In this document: in pieces, positions 7,211-15,981 of the stretch
Layout of the letters: every line of letters starts with the position of its first letter
Numbering within the stretch: the stretch's first letter is position 1
Origin: Ignavibacterium sp037440165
GTDB taxonomy: Bacteria; Bacteroidota; Ignavibacteria; Ignavibacteriales; Ignavibacteriaceae
Assembly (NCBI RefSeq): GCF_037440165.1
Contig: NZ_JBBIUQ010000001.1
Location: forward strand, 62,001 to 126,000
Reading direction: 5' to 3'
DNA: 64,000 nt
Translations under genes and position numbers: made by a program
The notes under the pieces: generated by a model
What the model was told of the DNA's origin: nothing
Databases searched by the model: none
Seen by the model: the letters and a program-made list of their open reading frames with translations, nothing else

Positions 7211-7789
7211 TTACCTGGTATAACTAATCTCCATCACTTTAAATTCTTTACCTTCATAGTTACTAAACATTTCAAATTTCATTTCATTGTCACTTATCTT
7301 CCTTGATATGGATTTGTAATCAGTATCTTTTCCTGAGACTGGGTCATACATTTTACCATTATATATAATACTCTTAGTTGCTTCATCATATTTTCCGGTG
7401 CTTATAGCAACACCTGTTCCCATATTATCAATCCAAATATTAATAAACTCTTTCTTTCCATTATCAAACGCTTCGAGACTCCAGCCCTCAGTTTGCATTC
7501 CCATAAAAGGAAACTTTGCAACCATTTTAAGATATCTTCCTCCAAGAATCATTTCGGCATCAACAGTACCTTCAGAAACTTGAGGTTCAGAATTTGGTTC
7601 CATCCACATTTTAGAAACCATTTTCCAAGTTCCAGCATGTTTTGCCATCATCTCGTGCATAGGACCAGGAGTCATGTAATCCATCCATATCTTCATCCGT
7701 GAATCCATGCCAGCTTCTTCATTCTGCGCAAATGAATTTAAACCACATACAGAACACAGAACAAATGAAAAGACCAAAACCTTTTTCAT
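7211..7789 (-). CDS. Secreted DUF1579 family protein
   Basis: A 192-residue protein with a Sec signal peptide (MKKVLVFSFVLCSVCGLNSFAQ, probable cut after residue 21). The mature part matches the DUF1579 pattern: HAGTWKMVSKMW near residues 51-62, then VDAEMILGGRYLKM, FNG-like MGMQTEGWSLEAFDN and FINIWIDNMGTGV. It is probably a small beta-rich lipocalin-like fold. The molecular function of the family is unknown. AGGAG precedes the ATG. The gene stands alone, 43 nt after the nucleotide enzyme gene on the same strand. Confidence 0.85.
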   Translation of the reverse strand: MKKVLVFSFVLCSVCGLNSFAQNEEAGMDSRMKIWMDYMTPGPMHEMMAKHAGTWKMVSKMWMEPNSEPQVSEGTVDAEMILGGRYLKMVAKFPFMGMQTEGWSLEAFDNGKKEFINIWIDNMGTGVAISTGKYDEATKSIIYNGKMYDPVSGKDTDYKSISRKISDNEMKFEMFSNYEGKEFKVMEISYTR

Positions 7790-7832
7790 AAATGCTCCTA
7801 TTAAAGTAAATAAATTAGTTAATTAGCCCCTG

Positions 7833-8846
7833 CTAAATCTTTGGTAATCTTTCCAGATATGAACTATTGCTGAGAACTGCGAAAGTATCGGAATTTCTTA
7901 ATTCATTGATGTTAAAGCAATTCATATAACTCATTGAACTTCTCAAACCATCAGATATCGCATCAATTACATTTTGAACTGCACCCTTGTAGGCAACCAT
8001 TGTCTCTTCACCTTCAATAAATTCATTACGCATTTTTACACCGAACGAAGCTGAGCCGCGATACTTTTTCCAGAGTTGTCCTTTGTATTTGATTACTTCA
8101 CCAGGTGTTTCTCTTGTACCGGAAAGCATTCTGCCTAACATCACTACATCGGCACCAAGTGCAATTGCTTTTGCAACATCACCAGGACTTTTTACTCCAC
8201 CATCAGCGATAATTTTAATTTTTAATTTTTTACTTTCACGATGGAAGTAAACATTCAATAAGGATGAAACCTGCCCAATACCAATTCCGGTTTGAATAGA
8301 GGTTGTGCAAACGCTTCCGCTTCCTATTCCAACTCTTACAGCATCAGCACCAGCATTTTCTAATTGTTGCAGAGTTCCACCGTGAGCAATATTACCAATA
8401 ATTATTTTAGTATTAAATTTTTTCTTAATCTGCTCACATTTTTTTAATACTTCTTTGTTATTCGCATTGGCAGTATCAATACAAATGATCATATTTCTCT
8501 CAACAAGCTGTTCTACTATTTTCATATCTGTGTTAAGTCCAATAGAGACAGCTTTTACACCTTTACCATTTTTATTGTGAAGCAGAATGTCGAGAGAGGT
8601 ATCGAAGCGATTTAAAATTCCCAAACATCCTAGTCTTGATAATTCCTTTGCCATTTCAAGTCCTGTTACAGAATCCATCGGACTTGAAAGTATTGGCAGC
8701 TGAAGTTTTAATCCTAAAAATGATGTTTGTGTTGAAGGATCTTTTCTGGATTTAATTCTTGATATTTGTGTCGGTACAAGACTTATATCATCATAAGTAA
8801 GAGATTGATGATATTCATTTAATTCTTTTTTAGTGTAGATCTTCAT
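7833..8846 (-). CDS. IMP dehydrogenase/GMP reductase family enzyme (probably GMP reductase)
   Basis: This 337-residue TIM-barrel enzyme has the catalytic-loop cysteine C180 in GIGSGSVCTT, the phosphate-site piece IIADGGVKSPGD and the flap sequence YRGSASFG. It opens with LTYDDISLVPTQIS as in the family. It lacks the CBS pair that interrupts ordinary IMP dehydrogenase (about 490 residues), so its length fits GMP reductase (about 345) or the GuaB1-type branch. It would convert GMP to IMP with NADPH, or act in the reverse direction. GSGS replaces the usual G-P-G-S, so substrate use is not certain. It lies 14 nt after pepF, probably one transcript. Confidence 0.8.
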   Translation of the reverse strand: MKIYTKKELNEYHQSLTYDDISLVPTQISRIKSRKDPSTQTSFLGLKLQLPILSSPMDSVTGLEMAKELSRLGCLGILNRFDTSLDILLHNKNGKGVKAVSIGLNTDMKIVEQLVERNMIICIDTANANNKEVLKKCEQIKKKFNTKIIIGNIAHGGTLQQLENAGADAVRVGIGSGSVCTTSIQTGIGIGQVSSLLNVYFHRESKKLKIKIIADGGVKSPGDVAKAIALGADVVMLGRMLSGTRETPGEVIKYKGQLWKKYRGSASFGVKMRNEFIEGEETMVAYKGAVQNVIDAISDGLRSSMSYMNCFNINELRNSDTFAVLSNSSYLERLPKI

Positions 8847-8860
8847 TGATTATTCCTTGA

Positions 8861-10708
8861 TTAGAGTAAATTTACGAGTTCGTCTAAAATTGAATTCATT
8901 TTTTTCGAGATTGCTAGTATCGGTTCAGGCGAATTCATATCAACTCCAGCCTTCTTTAAAACATTGATAGGATAGTCTGAACTTCCTGACTTCAGAAAAT
9001 CAATATATCTATCAACTGCAGGCTTTCCTTCTGATTTAACCTTATGCGCTAAAGTTTCTGATGCAGCCATTCCGGTTGCATACTGAAAAACATAAAAGTT
9101 GTAGTAAAAATGCGGAACTCTTGCCCAGGTGAAAGATTCTTCTTCATCAACAAACATTGAATCACCCCAGTATTTCTGAAATAGTGAGCCGTAAATTTCG
9201 CATAATTGTTCTGGTGTAAAAGCTTCTCCTTGTTCTATTTTTTCATAGACTGTTTTTTCAAATTCAGCGAACATAATCTGGCGAATAAAAGTGCTGGTTA
9301 TGTTATTTAAGTATCTTTCCAATAAGTGAAGTTTTTCTTCTTTTGAGCTGGAATTTTTAATAAGATACTCAAGCAGCAATGCTTCATTAAATGTTGAAGC
9401 AACTTCAGCCAAGAAGATTGAGTAATTTGCATATATGTATGGCTGAGCAATTCCAGTGTAGTAAGAGTGCATATTATGCCCCATCTCGTGTGCAAGTGTA
9501 AATACATCATTCAATAAATCAGTCCAGTTTAACATTACATAAGGATGAACTCCGTAAGTTGTACCTGATGAATAAGCACCACTTCTTTTTCCGGCTGTTT
9601 CGTAAACATCTATCCATCTCTCACTGAATGCTTTTTTAAGTGACGCAATGTATTCATCGCCCATCACTTCAAGTGAATTGATAACAATTTCCACAGCTTC
9701 ATTGTAAGAATATTTTCTCTCATACTTTTGATCGAAAAGTGTTACATAAATATCATATGGATGAAGTTTATCTACTTGTAAAAGTTCCTTTTTCAAATTT
9801 GCCCAGCGATGCATTGGAGCAAAATTTTTATTTACAGTATCAACAAGATTGTCATAAACTGATATTGGAATATTATTTTTGCTTAAAGATGCCTCACGAG
9901 CGGAATTATATTTTCTTACTTTTGCATAAAAAATATTTGATTTAAGATTACCTGCGAACAGAGAGTTTAAGGAATTAACATATTCTTTATACGGCGTTAA
10001 ATATGCTTTGAATGCTCTTTTACGATATTCTCTGTCTTTCGAATACATCGCTGCGTAATATCTTCCGTGCGACATTTGAATCTCTTTGCCTTCATCATCT
10101 TTTACGAAAGGAAATTTCATATCAGCATTGGTAAAAATAGAATAAGTGTTATATGGAACCTGAGCTATTTCGGAACTTAAGGCAAGAATAGATTCTTTAT
10201 CACTGTCAAGTGTATGAGGTTTAGAACGAAATATGTCATCAAAAAATTGTTTGTAAATTCTGAGTTTGTTATTCTCATTTAACCATTTCTGAAGTACAGA
10301 TTCATCAAGTGATAAAATTTCTGGTCGGATAAATGAGCTTTCTGAAAGTACTTTCGCATAAAGATTTTTAACTCTGTCATCCATCGCATGATATTTTGAG
10401 ATCCGCATATCACTATCTTTTGAAAGCATTGCATAGAGTGATAATCTTTCTAACTTAATTCCTATCTTTTCGTCAAGTTTGAGACATTCTAATATTTTAT
10501 CAGCAGACTCAGTTAACTTACCTCTGTAATTAGTGTATTTGTTAAGATGCTCTTCTATCCATTTATAATCATTTTCCCAATGTTCATCAGATTCATAAAT
10601 ATCTTTGAGATTCCACTTATATTTTTCATCAATCTGATCTCTTTCGGGCAATGTTGCAGTTGCTGTTTCAGTGCTGCTAAAAAAGCAGTCGACTAAATTA
10701 AATTGCAT
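8861..10708 (-). CDS. pepF: Oligoendopeptidase F (M3 family)
   Basis: This 615-residue cytosolic zinc peptidase carries the HEMGH zinc site at residues 407-411 within TLAHEMGHNMHSYY and a downstream glutamate helix FLAEVASTFNEALL. The N-terminal block RDQIDEKYKWNLKDIYESD is the typical PepF opening, here preceded by about 18 extra residues for which no later ATG exists. Length agrees with PepF (about 600). It degrades peptides of about 6-20 residues. The C-terminal FYVFQYATGMAAS region is characteristic of the M3B branch. Confidence 0.95.
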   Translation of the reverse strand: MQFNLVDCFFSSTETATATLPERDQIDEKYKWNLKDIYESDEHWENDYKWIEEHLNKYTNYRGKLTESADKILECLKLDEKIGIKLERLSLYAMLSKDSDMRISKYHAMDDRVKNLYAKVLSESSFIRPEILSLDESVLQKWLNENNKLRIYKQFFDDIFRSKPHTLDSDKESILALSSEIAQVPYNTYSIFTNADMKFPFVKDDEGKEIQMSHGRYYAAMYSKDREYRKRAFKAYLTPYKEYVNSLNSLFAGNLKSNIFYAKVRKYNSAREASLSKNNIPISVYDNLVDTVNKNFAPMHRWANLKKELLQVDKLHPYDIYVTLFDQKYERKYSYNEAVEIVINSLEVMGDEYIASLKKAFSERWIDVYETAGKRSGAYSSGTTYGVHPYVMLNWTDLLNDVFTLAHEMGHNMHSYYTGIAQPYIYANYSIFLAEVASTFNEALLLEYLIKNSSSKEEKLHLLERYLNNITSTFIRQIMFAEFEKTVYEKIEQGEAFTPEQLCEIYGSLFQKYWGDSMFVDEEESFTWARVPHFYYNFYVFQYATGMAASETLAHKVKSEGKPAVDRYIDFLKSGSSDYPINVLKKAGVDMNSPEPILAISKKMNSILDELVNLL

Positions 10709-10840
10709 AATAACCCCCGATATATGGTGAAAGTAAAAGTTTTGTGTGCTGAGGAAAATTTTCGAAAATGTTGTTCAGTTCGGATATAATTATCATTAAA
10801 AAACCAATGTCGAAATATTGCGGTTGGCAATATAAGAAAA

Positions 10841-10881
10841 GTGAAAAGATTAATCATTACTAATGATTAATATTTTTTCAC
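10841..10881 (-). terminator. Inverted repeat at the end of the lipoprotein gene, probable terminator
   Basis: The halves ATTAATCATTA and TAATGATTAAT (10849-10859 and 10861-10871) are perfectly complementary around one base. Outer arms GTGAAAA/TTTTCAC extend the stem and overlap the stop codon. There is no long U-tract, so this is a moderate call; it could instead be a protein-binding palindrome. Confidence 0.5.
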
Positions 10882-11288
10882 AAATTGTTTTTACTTAACT
10901 GTAGTCTAAGTTTACCGCTAAAATCAGTGAAAACAATTTTCAAACTATCAGGAATATTTCCCTGAATTCTATCTAACAAATTTGGAACTTCTGTTTCTAT
11001 ACTGGCAATATAAATCAAATTTCGACTGTTATTTAATACATTAATAGTAACACTACCACTCTGCCTGTCAACAACTGAAATAAGAATTCTTGATTCAGAT
11101 GAATTAAAATCCAGATCAGAATTAAATTCATAAGTTAAGTTTGAAGCTGTGATTGTAAGATTATAATAGTTTAATTTCTTTTCCTGAAATGGTTGATTAA
11201 CATTTCCTGCAGGATTGTAAGGTTCTAAAATCTCTTCTCTGCATCCGCTTAGAAGTAACAGAGGAATTAAAAAAATTAATTTTAACAT
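10878..11288 (-). CDS. Small lipoprotein of unknown function
   Basis: From the ATG at 11288 this is a 136-residue protein with a clear lipoprotein signal: hydrophobic MLKLIFLIPLLLL, then the lipobox LLSGC, giving lipidation at C16. The reading frame is open for 19 codons further upstream, but only this start puts the lipobox at the right depth. The mature part is Asn/Ser-rich and beta-prone (YNLTITASNLTYEFN, SGSVTINVLNNS), perhaps one immunoglobulin-like domain. No family is recognised. The lnt gene in this window would complete lipoprotein acylation. Confidence 0.65.
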   Translation of the reverse strand: MLKLIFLIPLLLLSGCREEILEPYNPAGNVNQPFQEKKLNYYNLTITASNLTYEFNSDLDFNSSESRILISVVDRQSGSVTINVLNNSRNLIYIASIETEVPNLLDRIQGNIPDSLKIVFTDFSGKLRLQLSKNNL

Positions 11289-11360
11289 AAATCTAGCTGC
11301 TCTTAATCTCGGAATGAAATTAAAACAACTTAATATAACAGTCAATCCGTTAATTGATTG

Positions 11361-11669
11361 TCAGTCAATTTTTTTCAAAATGGCTCGGGATGCTTTAAAC
11401 CTTCCCAAAAATTTCTCGGAGTGTTTTCTCTGAAGTTCTGGTGCAGCTTTTTCTGCATAATGATAATAGTCTTCAATTTCCTTAAAACGATAATGAAACT
11501 GATAAATTGCTTCATCAGAAATTGTATCGGGAATTACAACTTTAAATATTTCATAATCGGAAAAATAACCTGCTGACATTATATCCTTGATATGCTCATC
11601 TTTCATCCATTTGAGCCATTCCTCTTCTACATATCTTTTAATATGAATTGTAACGATATAAACTCCCAT
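11361..11669 (-). CDS. DUF4286 family protein
   Basis: From ATG 11669 this is a 102-residue soluble protein, preceded by GAGGTG at good spacing. That is why this start is chosen over the frame's earlier ATG at 11693, which would overlap the transporter gene. The pattern VYIVTIHIKRYVEEEWLKWMKDEHI matches the DUF4286 opening, which in turn resembles dimeric alpha-beta barrel (ferredoxin-like) enzymes. The family is common in Bacteroidota and of unknown function. It follows the transporter by 11 nt and is probably co-transcribed with it. Confidence 0.8.
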   Translation of the reverse strand: MGVYIVTIHIKRYVEEEWLKWMKDEHIKDIMSAGYFSDYEIFKVVIPDTISDEAIYQFHYRFKEIEDYYHYAEKAAPELQRKHSEKFLGRFKASRAILKKID

Positions 11670-11680
11670 AAGCACCTCTT

Positions 11681-13192
11681 TTATTTTGCCCAATCTGGAA
11701 ATATATTCAGTTCAAAAATAACATTTCCCAAAGTGTAAACAAGAAAAGTGATTATCAGAATACTACTGATATTCAGAAGGAAACCGGTTTTAATCATATC
11801 AATAATTCTTAACCTCTTGCTCGCAAATACAATTGTGTTCGGTGGTGTTCCGACAGGCAGCATAAATGCCATTGATGCTGAAAGAGTAGCAGGAATCATT
11901 AACAATAAAGGATTTACTTCCATTGATATTGAAACTGATGCTAATACAGGAAGAATCATTTGTGTAGTGGCAGTATTCGAAGTTAGCTCCGTCAAAAAAT
12001 TTATAGATGTTGAAATGATCAGAATAAGAAAAAAAATCTCGATATGATTGATTCCTTTAAGTTGATTTCCGATATATTCAGACAATCCACTGACTGTAAA
12101 AGCATTAGCTAATGCAAACCCACCACCGAATAAAAGTATTACGCTCCACGGAACTTGCTCAATACTATTTGCAGCTAATAATCTATTTTGTTCAGTTTTA
12201 TTTTTTGAAGGAATAATAAACAAAGCAATTGCTGAAATGATTGCAACAGTGCTGTCATCAAAATAGTCAGCTAAATTTAATAATGATGCCCAACCGGGAA
12301 TTACAAATAATCCAACATTAAGATCAACTCTGAAAATCCATAATAACACAGTTGCGATAAAAACAGTTAGTACTGCTTTTTCTTCAAATGAAATTTTACC
12401 AAGTAAATGATATTCATCTTTAATAATATTTTTATCGAGTGAAAATTGTTTTTGAACGCCGAATAATTTTTTTATCAGGAAAAAAGCAGCGATAAAAATT
12501 GCAATTGCTATTGGAAATGCAAGCATCATCCAGTAACTAAAAGAGATTTGCGGTGAGTTGGGAAAAATAATTTTTGTAATTCTGATTAGAGCGAGATTTG
12601 GAGGTGTTCCGACAATTGTTGCAATACCACCAACAGAGCAGGAGTATGCAATTCCTAATAACAAAGCTTTGGAAATATTTTGTGATTTATCTTCAGGCAA
12701 GTCAGATTCAATTTTTGTAATTACTGCAAGAGCGATTGGAAGCATCATCACTGCAGTAGCTGTGTTTGAAATCCACATTGAAAGAAATGCTGATGCAATC
12801 ATAAATCCAAGTAAAATTGAAGTAGCTGATGAGCCCATCAGAGTTATAATTTTTAGTGCAATTCTTTTATGAAGTTTCCATCTTTCCATTGCAATTGCGA
12901 TGAGAAATCCACCAAGAAAAAGAAAGATTACAGAATTGATATATGAGTCAGAAACTTTCGAAGCGGATAAAACTCCTGTCGCGGGAAACAATACTAACGG
13001 AACAAGCGCAGTAACAGCAAGCGGTAAGGCTTCGGTCATCCACCAGATTGCCATTAAAACAGCAACAGCAGCTGTGAACCTGACTGCTGGTTTTTCAGGT
13101 AAGGGATCGAAGAATATGAGCATCAGAACAAATGCTGCAAATCCTAAACCGAATCCTAAAAAGGGAAAATGATTTATAAACAATCTTCTCAT
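11681..13192 (-). CDS. SLC13/DASS-family anion:sodium symporter
   Basis: A 503-residue polytopic membrane protein with about 11-12 helices. Family signatures are WWMTEALPLAVTALVPLVLFP near residues 50-70, the two SNT motifs WISNTATAVMMLP and LTSNTATTQMILPVL, and VGTPPNLALI/VGTPPNTIVF in the two inverted repeats. These SNT motifs bind sodium and carboxylate in the family (VcINDY, CitT). Likely substrates are C4-dicarboxylates, citrate or a similar anion; sulfate cannot be excluded. It is transcribed away from gatB across a 183-bp gap. Confidence 0.92.
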   Translation of the reverse strand: MRRLFINHFPFLGFGLGFAAFVLMLIFFDPLPEKPAVRFTAAVAVLMAIWWMTEALPLAVTALVPLVLFPATGVLSASKVSDSYINSVIFLFLGGFLIAIAMERWKLHKRIALKIITLMGSSATSILLGFMIASAFLSMWISNTATAVMMLPIALAVITKIESDLPEDKSQNISKALLLGIAYSCSVGGIATIVGTPPNLALIRITKIIFPNSPQISFSYWMMLAFPIAIAIFIAAFFLIKKLFGVQKQFSLDKNIIKDEYHLLGKISFEEKAVLTVFIATVLLWIFRVDLNVGLFVIPGWASLLNLADYFDDSTVAIISAIALFIIPSKNKTEQNRLLAANSIEQVPWSVILLFGGGFALANAFTVSGLSEYIGNQLKGINHIEIFFLILIISTSINFLTELTSNTATTQMILPVLASVSISMEVNPLLLMIPATLSASMAFMLPVGTPPNTIVFASKRLRIIDMIKTGFLLNISSILIITFLVYTLGNVIFELNIFPDWAK

Positions 13193-13375
13193 TGATGTTA
13201 AAATAAAGATTCAGTTATAAGAATTCAAAAATTCCGAGTAGATGAATTTGTTTTTTATAGGTAATAAATCATTAGTCAGTGAAGAACTCCTCTCATCATC
13301 GTTTAACAATTTTAGTGAAAGAATAATCTTTCCAATACAGACATTCATATTTATATTTGAGCCCTGAATTCTTAT

Positions 13376-14830
13376 ATGCATACAAACAATAATAAATACG
13401 AAGCTGTAATTGGATTAGAGGTACACGCTCAGCTGCTCACCGAAACAAAAGCTTTCTGTGGCTGTTCTACAAAGTTTGGCAACTCACCAAATTCAAATGT
13501 GTGTCCGGTTTGCCTTGGTCATCCAGGAGTTCTGCCGGTACTTAATCAGAAAGTTGTGGAATTTACTGTGCTAATGGGACTTGCAACTAATTGCAGAATT
13601 AATAATCACTCTGTATTTGCAAGAAAAAATTATTTCTATCCTGACCTGCCTAAAGGGTATCAGATCTCACAATATGAAGAACCAATTTGTGAGAACGGAC
13701 ACATTGAAGTTACCAAGTTGGATAAATCAATAAAAAAAATTCGCATTAAAAGAATTCACATGGAAGAAGATGCCGGAAAATCAATTCACGATCAGAACAA
13801 ATATACATTGGTTGATGTGAATCGCTGCGGAGTTCCCCTTATTGAAATCGTTACAGAGCCGGATATAAATACGCCTGATGAAGCATATCAATATCTCGCG
13901 AAGATTAAACAAATTGTTCAGTATCTTGGAATATGTGATGGGAATATGGAAGAAGGTTCACTTCGTTGCGACGCGAATGTATCAGTAAGACTTAAAGGTG
14001 AGACTTCTCTCGGTGTAAAAACAGAAATTAAAAATATGAACTCATTCAAGAATGTTGAGCGTGCTTTGAATTATGAAATTCAAAGACAAATTGAATTAAT
14101 TGAAGATGGAGAAAAAATTGTTCAGCAAACTTTGCTCTGGAATGCTGACCTTAATGAAGCTTTCCCGATGAGATCAAAAGAAGAAGCACACGATTACAGA
14201 TATTTCCCTGATCCGGATTTACTGCCGGTTGTTGTTAATGAGGAGTGGATAAATAAAATCAGTGCTTCAATGCCGGAGTTACCTGAAGCAAAATATAAAA
14301 GATTTATTTCACAATATTCTTTGCCAGAATACGATGCAGAAATTTTAACCCAGCAAAAAGCAATTGCTGATTACTTTGAAAAGGTTTGTCAGGATACAAT
14401 CGATTATAAATCAGCAAGCAACTGGATAATGACTGAGATACTTGGATACTTAAATGAGCATAAAATTGAAATTGATGAATTTCCTGTTACTGCTGAAAAC
14501 CTTGGTAAACTTATAAACCTTATTTCAAAAGGAACAATCAGCAGTAAAATTGCAAAGGAAGTTTTTTCAATAATGATTGAAACAAATCAAAATCCAGAAG
14601 TAATAGTAAAGGAAAAAAATCTTATTCAGATTTCTGATGAAGGAGAACTTCTGAAGATTGTTGAAAACATTTTAAGTAAAAATCAAAATCAGGTTGAAGA
14701 ATATCTTTCAGGTAAAGATAAAGTTTTTGGATTCTTTGTCGGACAGATAATGAAAGAAACAAAAGGCAAAGCCAATCCACAGCTGGTAAATCAATTATTA
14801 AAAACAGAATTAAAAAAGTTTCGTAAATAA
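13376..14830 (+). CDS. gatB: Asp-tRNA(Asn)/Glu-tRNA(Gln) amidotransferase subunit B
   Basis: A 484-residue protein of normal GatB length. It opens YEAVIGLEVHAQL with the zinc-site cysteines CGCSTKFG and CPVCLGHPGVLPVLN. The family block MEEDAGKSIHD lies near residue 130. The C-terminal helical/YqeY-like region ends with GQIMKETKGKANPQLVNQLL. GatB activates mis-acylated Glu-tRNA(Gln) or Asp-tRNA(Asn) in the GatCAB complex, so GatA and GatC must be elsewhere; they are not in this window. It forms a two-gene unit with lepB, 14 nt apart. Confidence 0.97.
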   Translation: MHTNNNKYEAVIGLEVHAQLLTETKAFCGCSTKFGNSPNSNVCPVCLGHPGVLPVLNQKVVEFTVLMGLATNCRINNHSVFARKNYFYPDLPKGYQISQYEEPICENGHIEVTKLDKSIKKIRIKRIHMEEDAGKSIHDQNKYTLVDVNRCGVPLIEIVTEPDINTPDEAYQYLAKIKQIVQYLGICDGNMEEGSLRCDANVSVRLKGETSLGVKTEIKNMNSFKNVERALNYEIQRQIELIEDGEKIVQQTLLWNADLNEAFPMRSKEEAHDYRYFPDPDLLPVVVNEEWINKISASMPELPEAKYKRFISQYSLPEYDAEILTQQKAIADYFEKVCQDTIDYKSASNWIMTEILGYLNEHKIEIDEFPVTAENLGKLINLISKGTISSKIAKEVFSIMIETNQNPEVIVKEKNLIQISDEGELLKIVENILSKNQNQVEEYLSGKDKVFGFFVGQIMKETKGKANPQLVNQLLKTELKKFRK

Positions 14831-14844
14831 AAAGGAGAAATAAA

Positions 14845-15789
14845 TTGTCATTTCAGGAAAAGCTGAAGAACATTTTCAAGAAAAAAGAAAAGAAACAACC
14901 ACAAACTCCTGTTGAAAAAATTAAGGAGTTTTTCAAACAATTATTCTATGCAGCTATTGCAGCATTTTTTATAATTACATTCATAATTCAAAATACAAGA
15001 ATTCCTACCGGTTCAATGGAGGATACAATTCTTGTTGGTGATTTTGTGCTTGTGAATAAATTTATCTATGGCTCAAGCTCACCAAGATATATTCCTTTTA
15101 CAGAAATAGCTCTTCCCTACTTTACATTGCCTGCTATTAAAGATCCCAAACCGACTGATATAGTTGTGTTTGAATATCCCGGCGACAGAGATCAACTTGA
15201 ACCGGCAGAAAAAGGTGTTAATTATGTTAAAAGATGTATTGGAATTCCCGGCGATACCGTTGAGATAAGAGATAAAGTTGTATTCGTTAACGGAAAAGAA
15301 TTCTGGAGACCTTCATACATTAAATATTATCGTGGAATGATTGGTTCAAACCTGCGTCCTTTGCCAAAAGGTTATGCTGAACCAAGAATTTTCCCAAGAG
15401 GTATGCCCTGGAATGAAGATAATTACGGGCCACTGGTTGTTCCTAAGAAAGGCATGACAATTCCAATTAACATTTACAATATAGAACAATGGCGAACAAC
15501 TATTGATCGTGAGTTCGGAAAACGAGTAGTTGAAATAAGAGGCAATGTTGTTTACATAGATAATCAGCCTGTTTCATCTTACACATTCAAAAAAGATTAC
15601 TACTTTATGATAGGCGATAATCGTGATGATAGTCTTGACAGTAGATTTTGGGGATTCGTTCCCCGTGATGCCGTAGTTGGTGAAGCATTTATTATTTTAT
15701 TTTCCTGGGATAGAGATATTCCTTTTTCTGAATTATTCAGATTACTTGCATCCGTAAGAACAGATAGAATATTAAAATTGATTCATTGA
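14845..15789 (+). CDS. lepB: Signal peptidase I
   Basis: A 314-residue membrane-anchored protease. It starts with TTG at 14845, fixed by AAAGGAG (14831-14837), with no ATG nearby. A basic N-terminus (KNIFKKKEKK) precedes one transmembrane helix at about residues 33-49. The catalytic serine is S57 in PTGSMEDTI and the catalytic lysine is K129 in YVKRCIGIPGD. The C-terminal box is GDNRDDSLDSRFWGFVP. It cleaves Sec and Tat signal peptides on the periplasmic side. The insert between boxes (residues 140-230) is larger than in E. coli, as in other Bacteroidota-like enzymes. Confidence 0.96.
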   Translation: MSFQEKLKNIFKKKEKKQPQTPVEKIKEFFKQLFYAAIAAFFIITFIIQNTRIPTGSMEDTILVGDFVLVNKFIYGSSSPRYIPFTEIALPYFTLPAIKDPKPTDIVVFEYPGDRDQLEPAEKGVNYVKRCIGIPGDTVEIRDKVVFVNGKEFWRPSYIKYYRGMIGSNLRPLPKGYAEPRIFPRGMPWNEDNYGPLVVPKKGMTIPINIYNIEQWRTTIDREFGKRVVEIRGNVVYIDNQPVSSYTFKKDYYFMIGDNRDDSLDSRFWGFVPRDAVVGEAFIILFSWDRDIPFSELFRLLASVRTDRILKLIH

Positions 15790-15808
15790 TTAATAAATCT
15801 TTTTCATT

Positions 15809-15919
15809 ATTGTAGGGAACGGACTCCTGTCCGTTCCTTCTTCAATCCATACAATTTTTTTTAATCCTTTCTTATTCAATAAGCCTTAGCGGAATAGTCG
15901 GGAGACTGTTCCCTACAAT
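15809..15919. repeat. REP-like paired hairpin element with 12-bp terminal inverted repeats
   Basis: ATTGTAGGGAAC at 15809-15820 is matched in inverse orientation at 15908-15919. Each end folds into its own hairpin: GGAACGGAC/GTCCGTTCC with loop TCCT (15816-15837), and GGAATAGTC/GACTGTTCC with loop GGGA (15891-15912, one G-T pair). The middle is AT-rich and non-coding. Two head-to-head REP hairpins starting 'GTAGGG' are the hallmark of REP/BIME elements moved by REP-associated (RAYT, Y1-type) transposases. The element sits in the 3' gap between lepB and the shared terminator. No transposase is present here. Confidence 0.7.
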
Positions 15920-15932
15920 CACTTTAAAACAA

Positions 15933-15962
15933 AAAAAGCTGCCCATTGCTGAGCAGCTTTTT
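15933..15962. terminator. Bidirectional terminator between lepB and the TonB receptor
   Basis: The stem AAAAAGCTGC/GCAGCTTTTT with a 10-nt loop has an A-tract on one side and a T-tract on the other. It can end transcripts from lepB (plus) and from the receptor gene (minus), whose stop is 20 nt away. Confidence 0.9.
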
Positions 15963-15981
15963 AGAAAAACTAAAGATACTT

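Noticed and set aside
12558..13172. Two plus-strand frames inside the SLC13 transporter gene
   Set aside because: They are shadows of the strongly supported minus-strand transporter; the SNT motifs are in the minus-strand frame.
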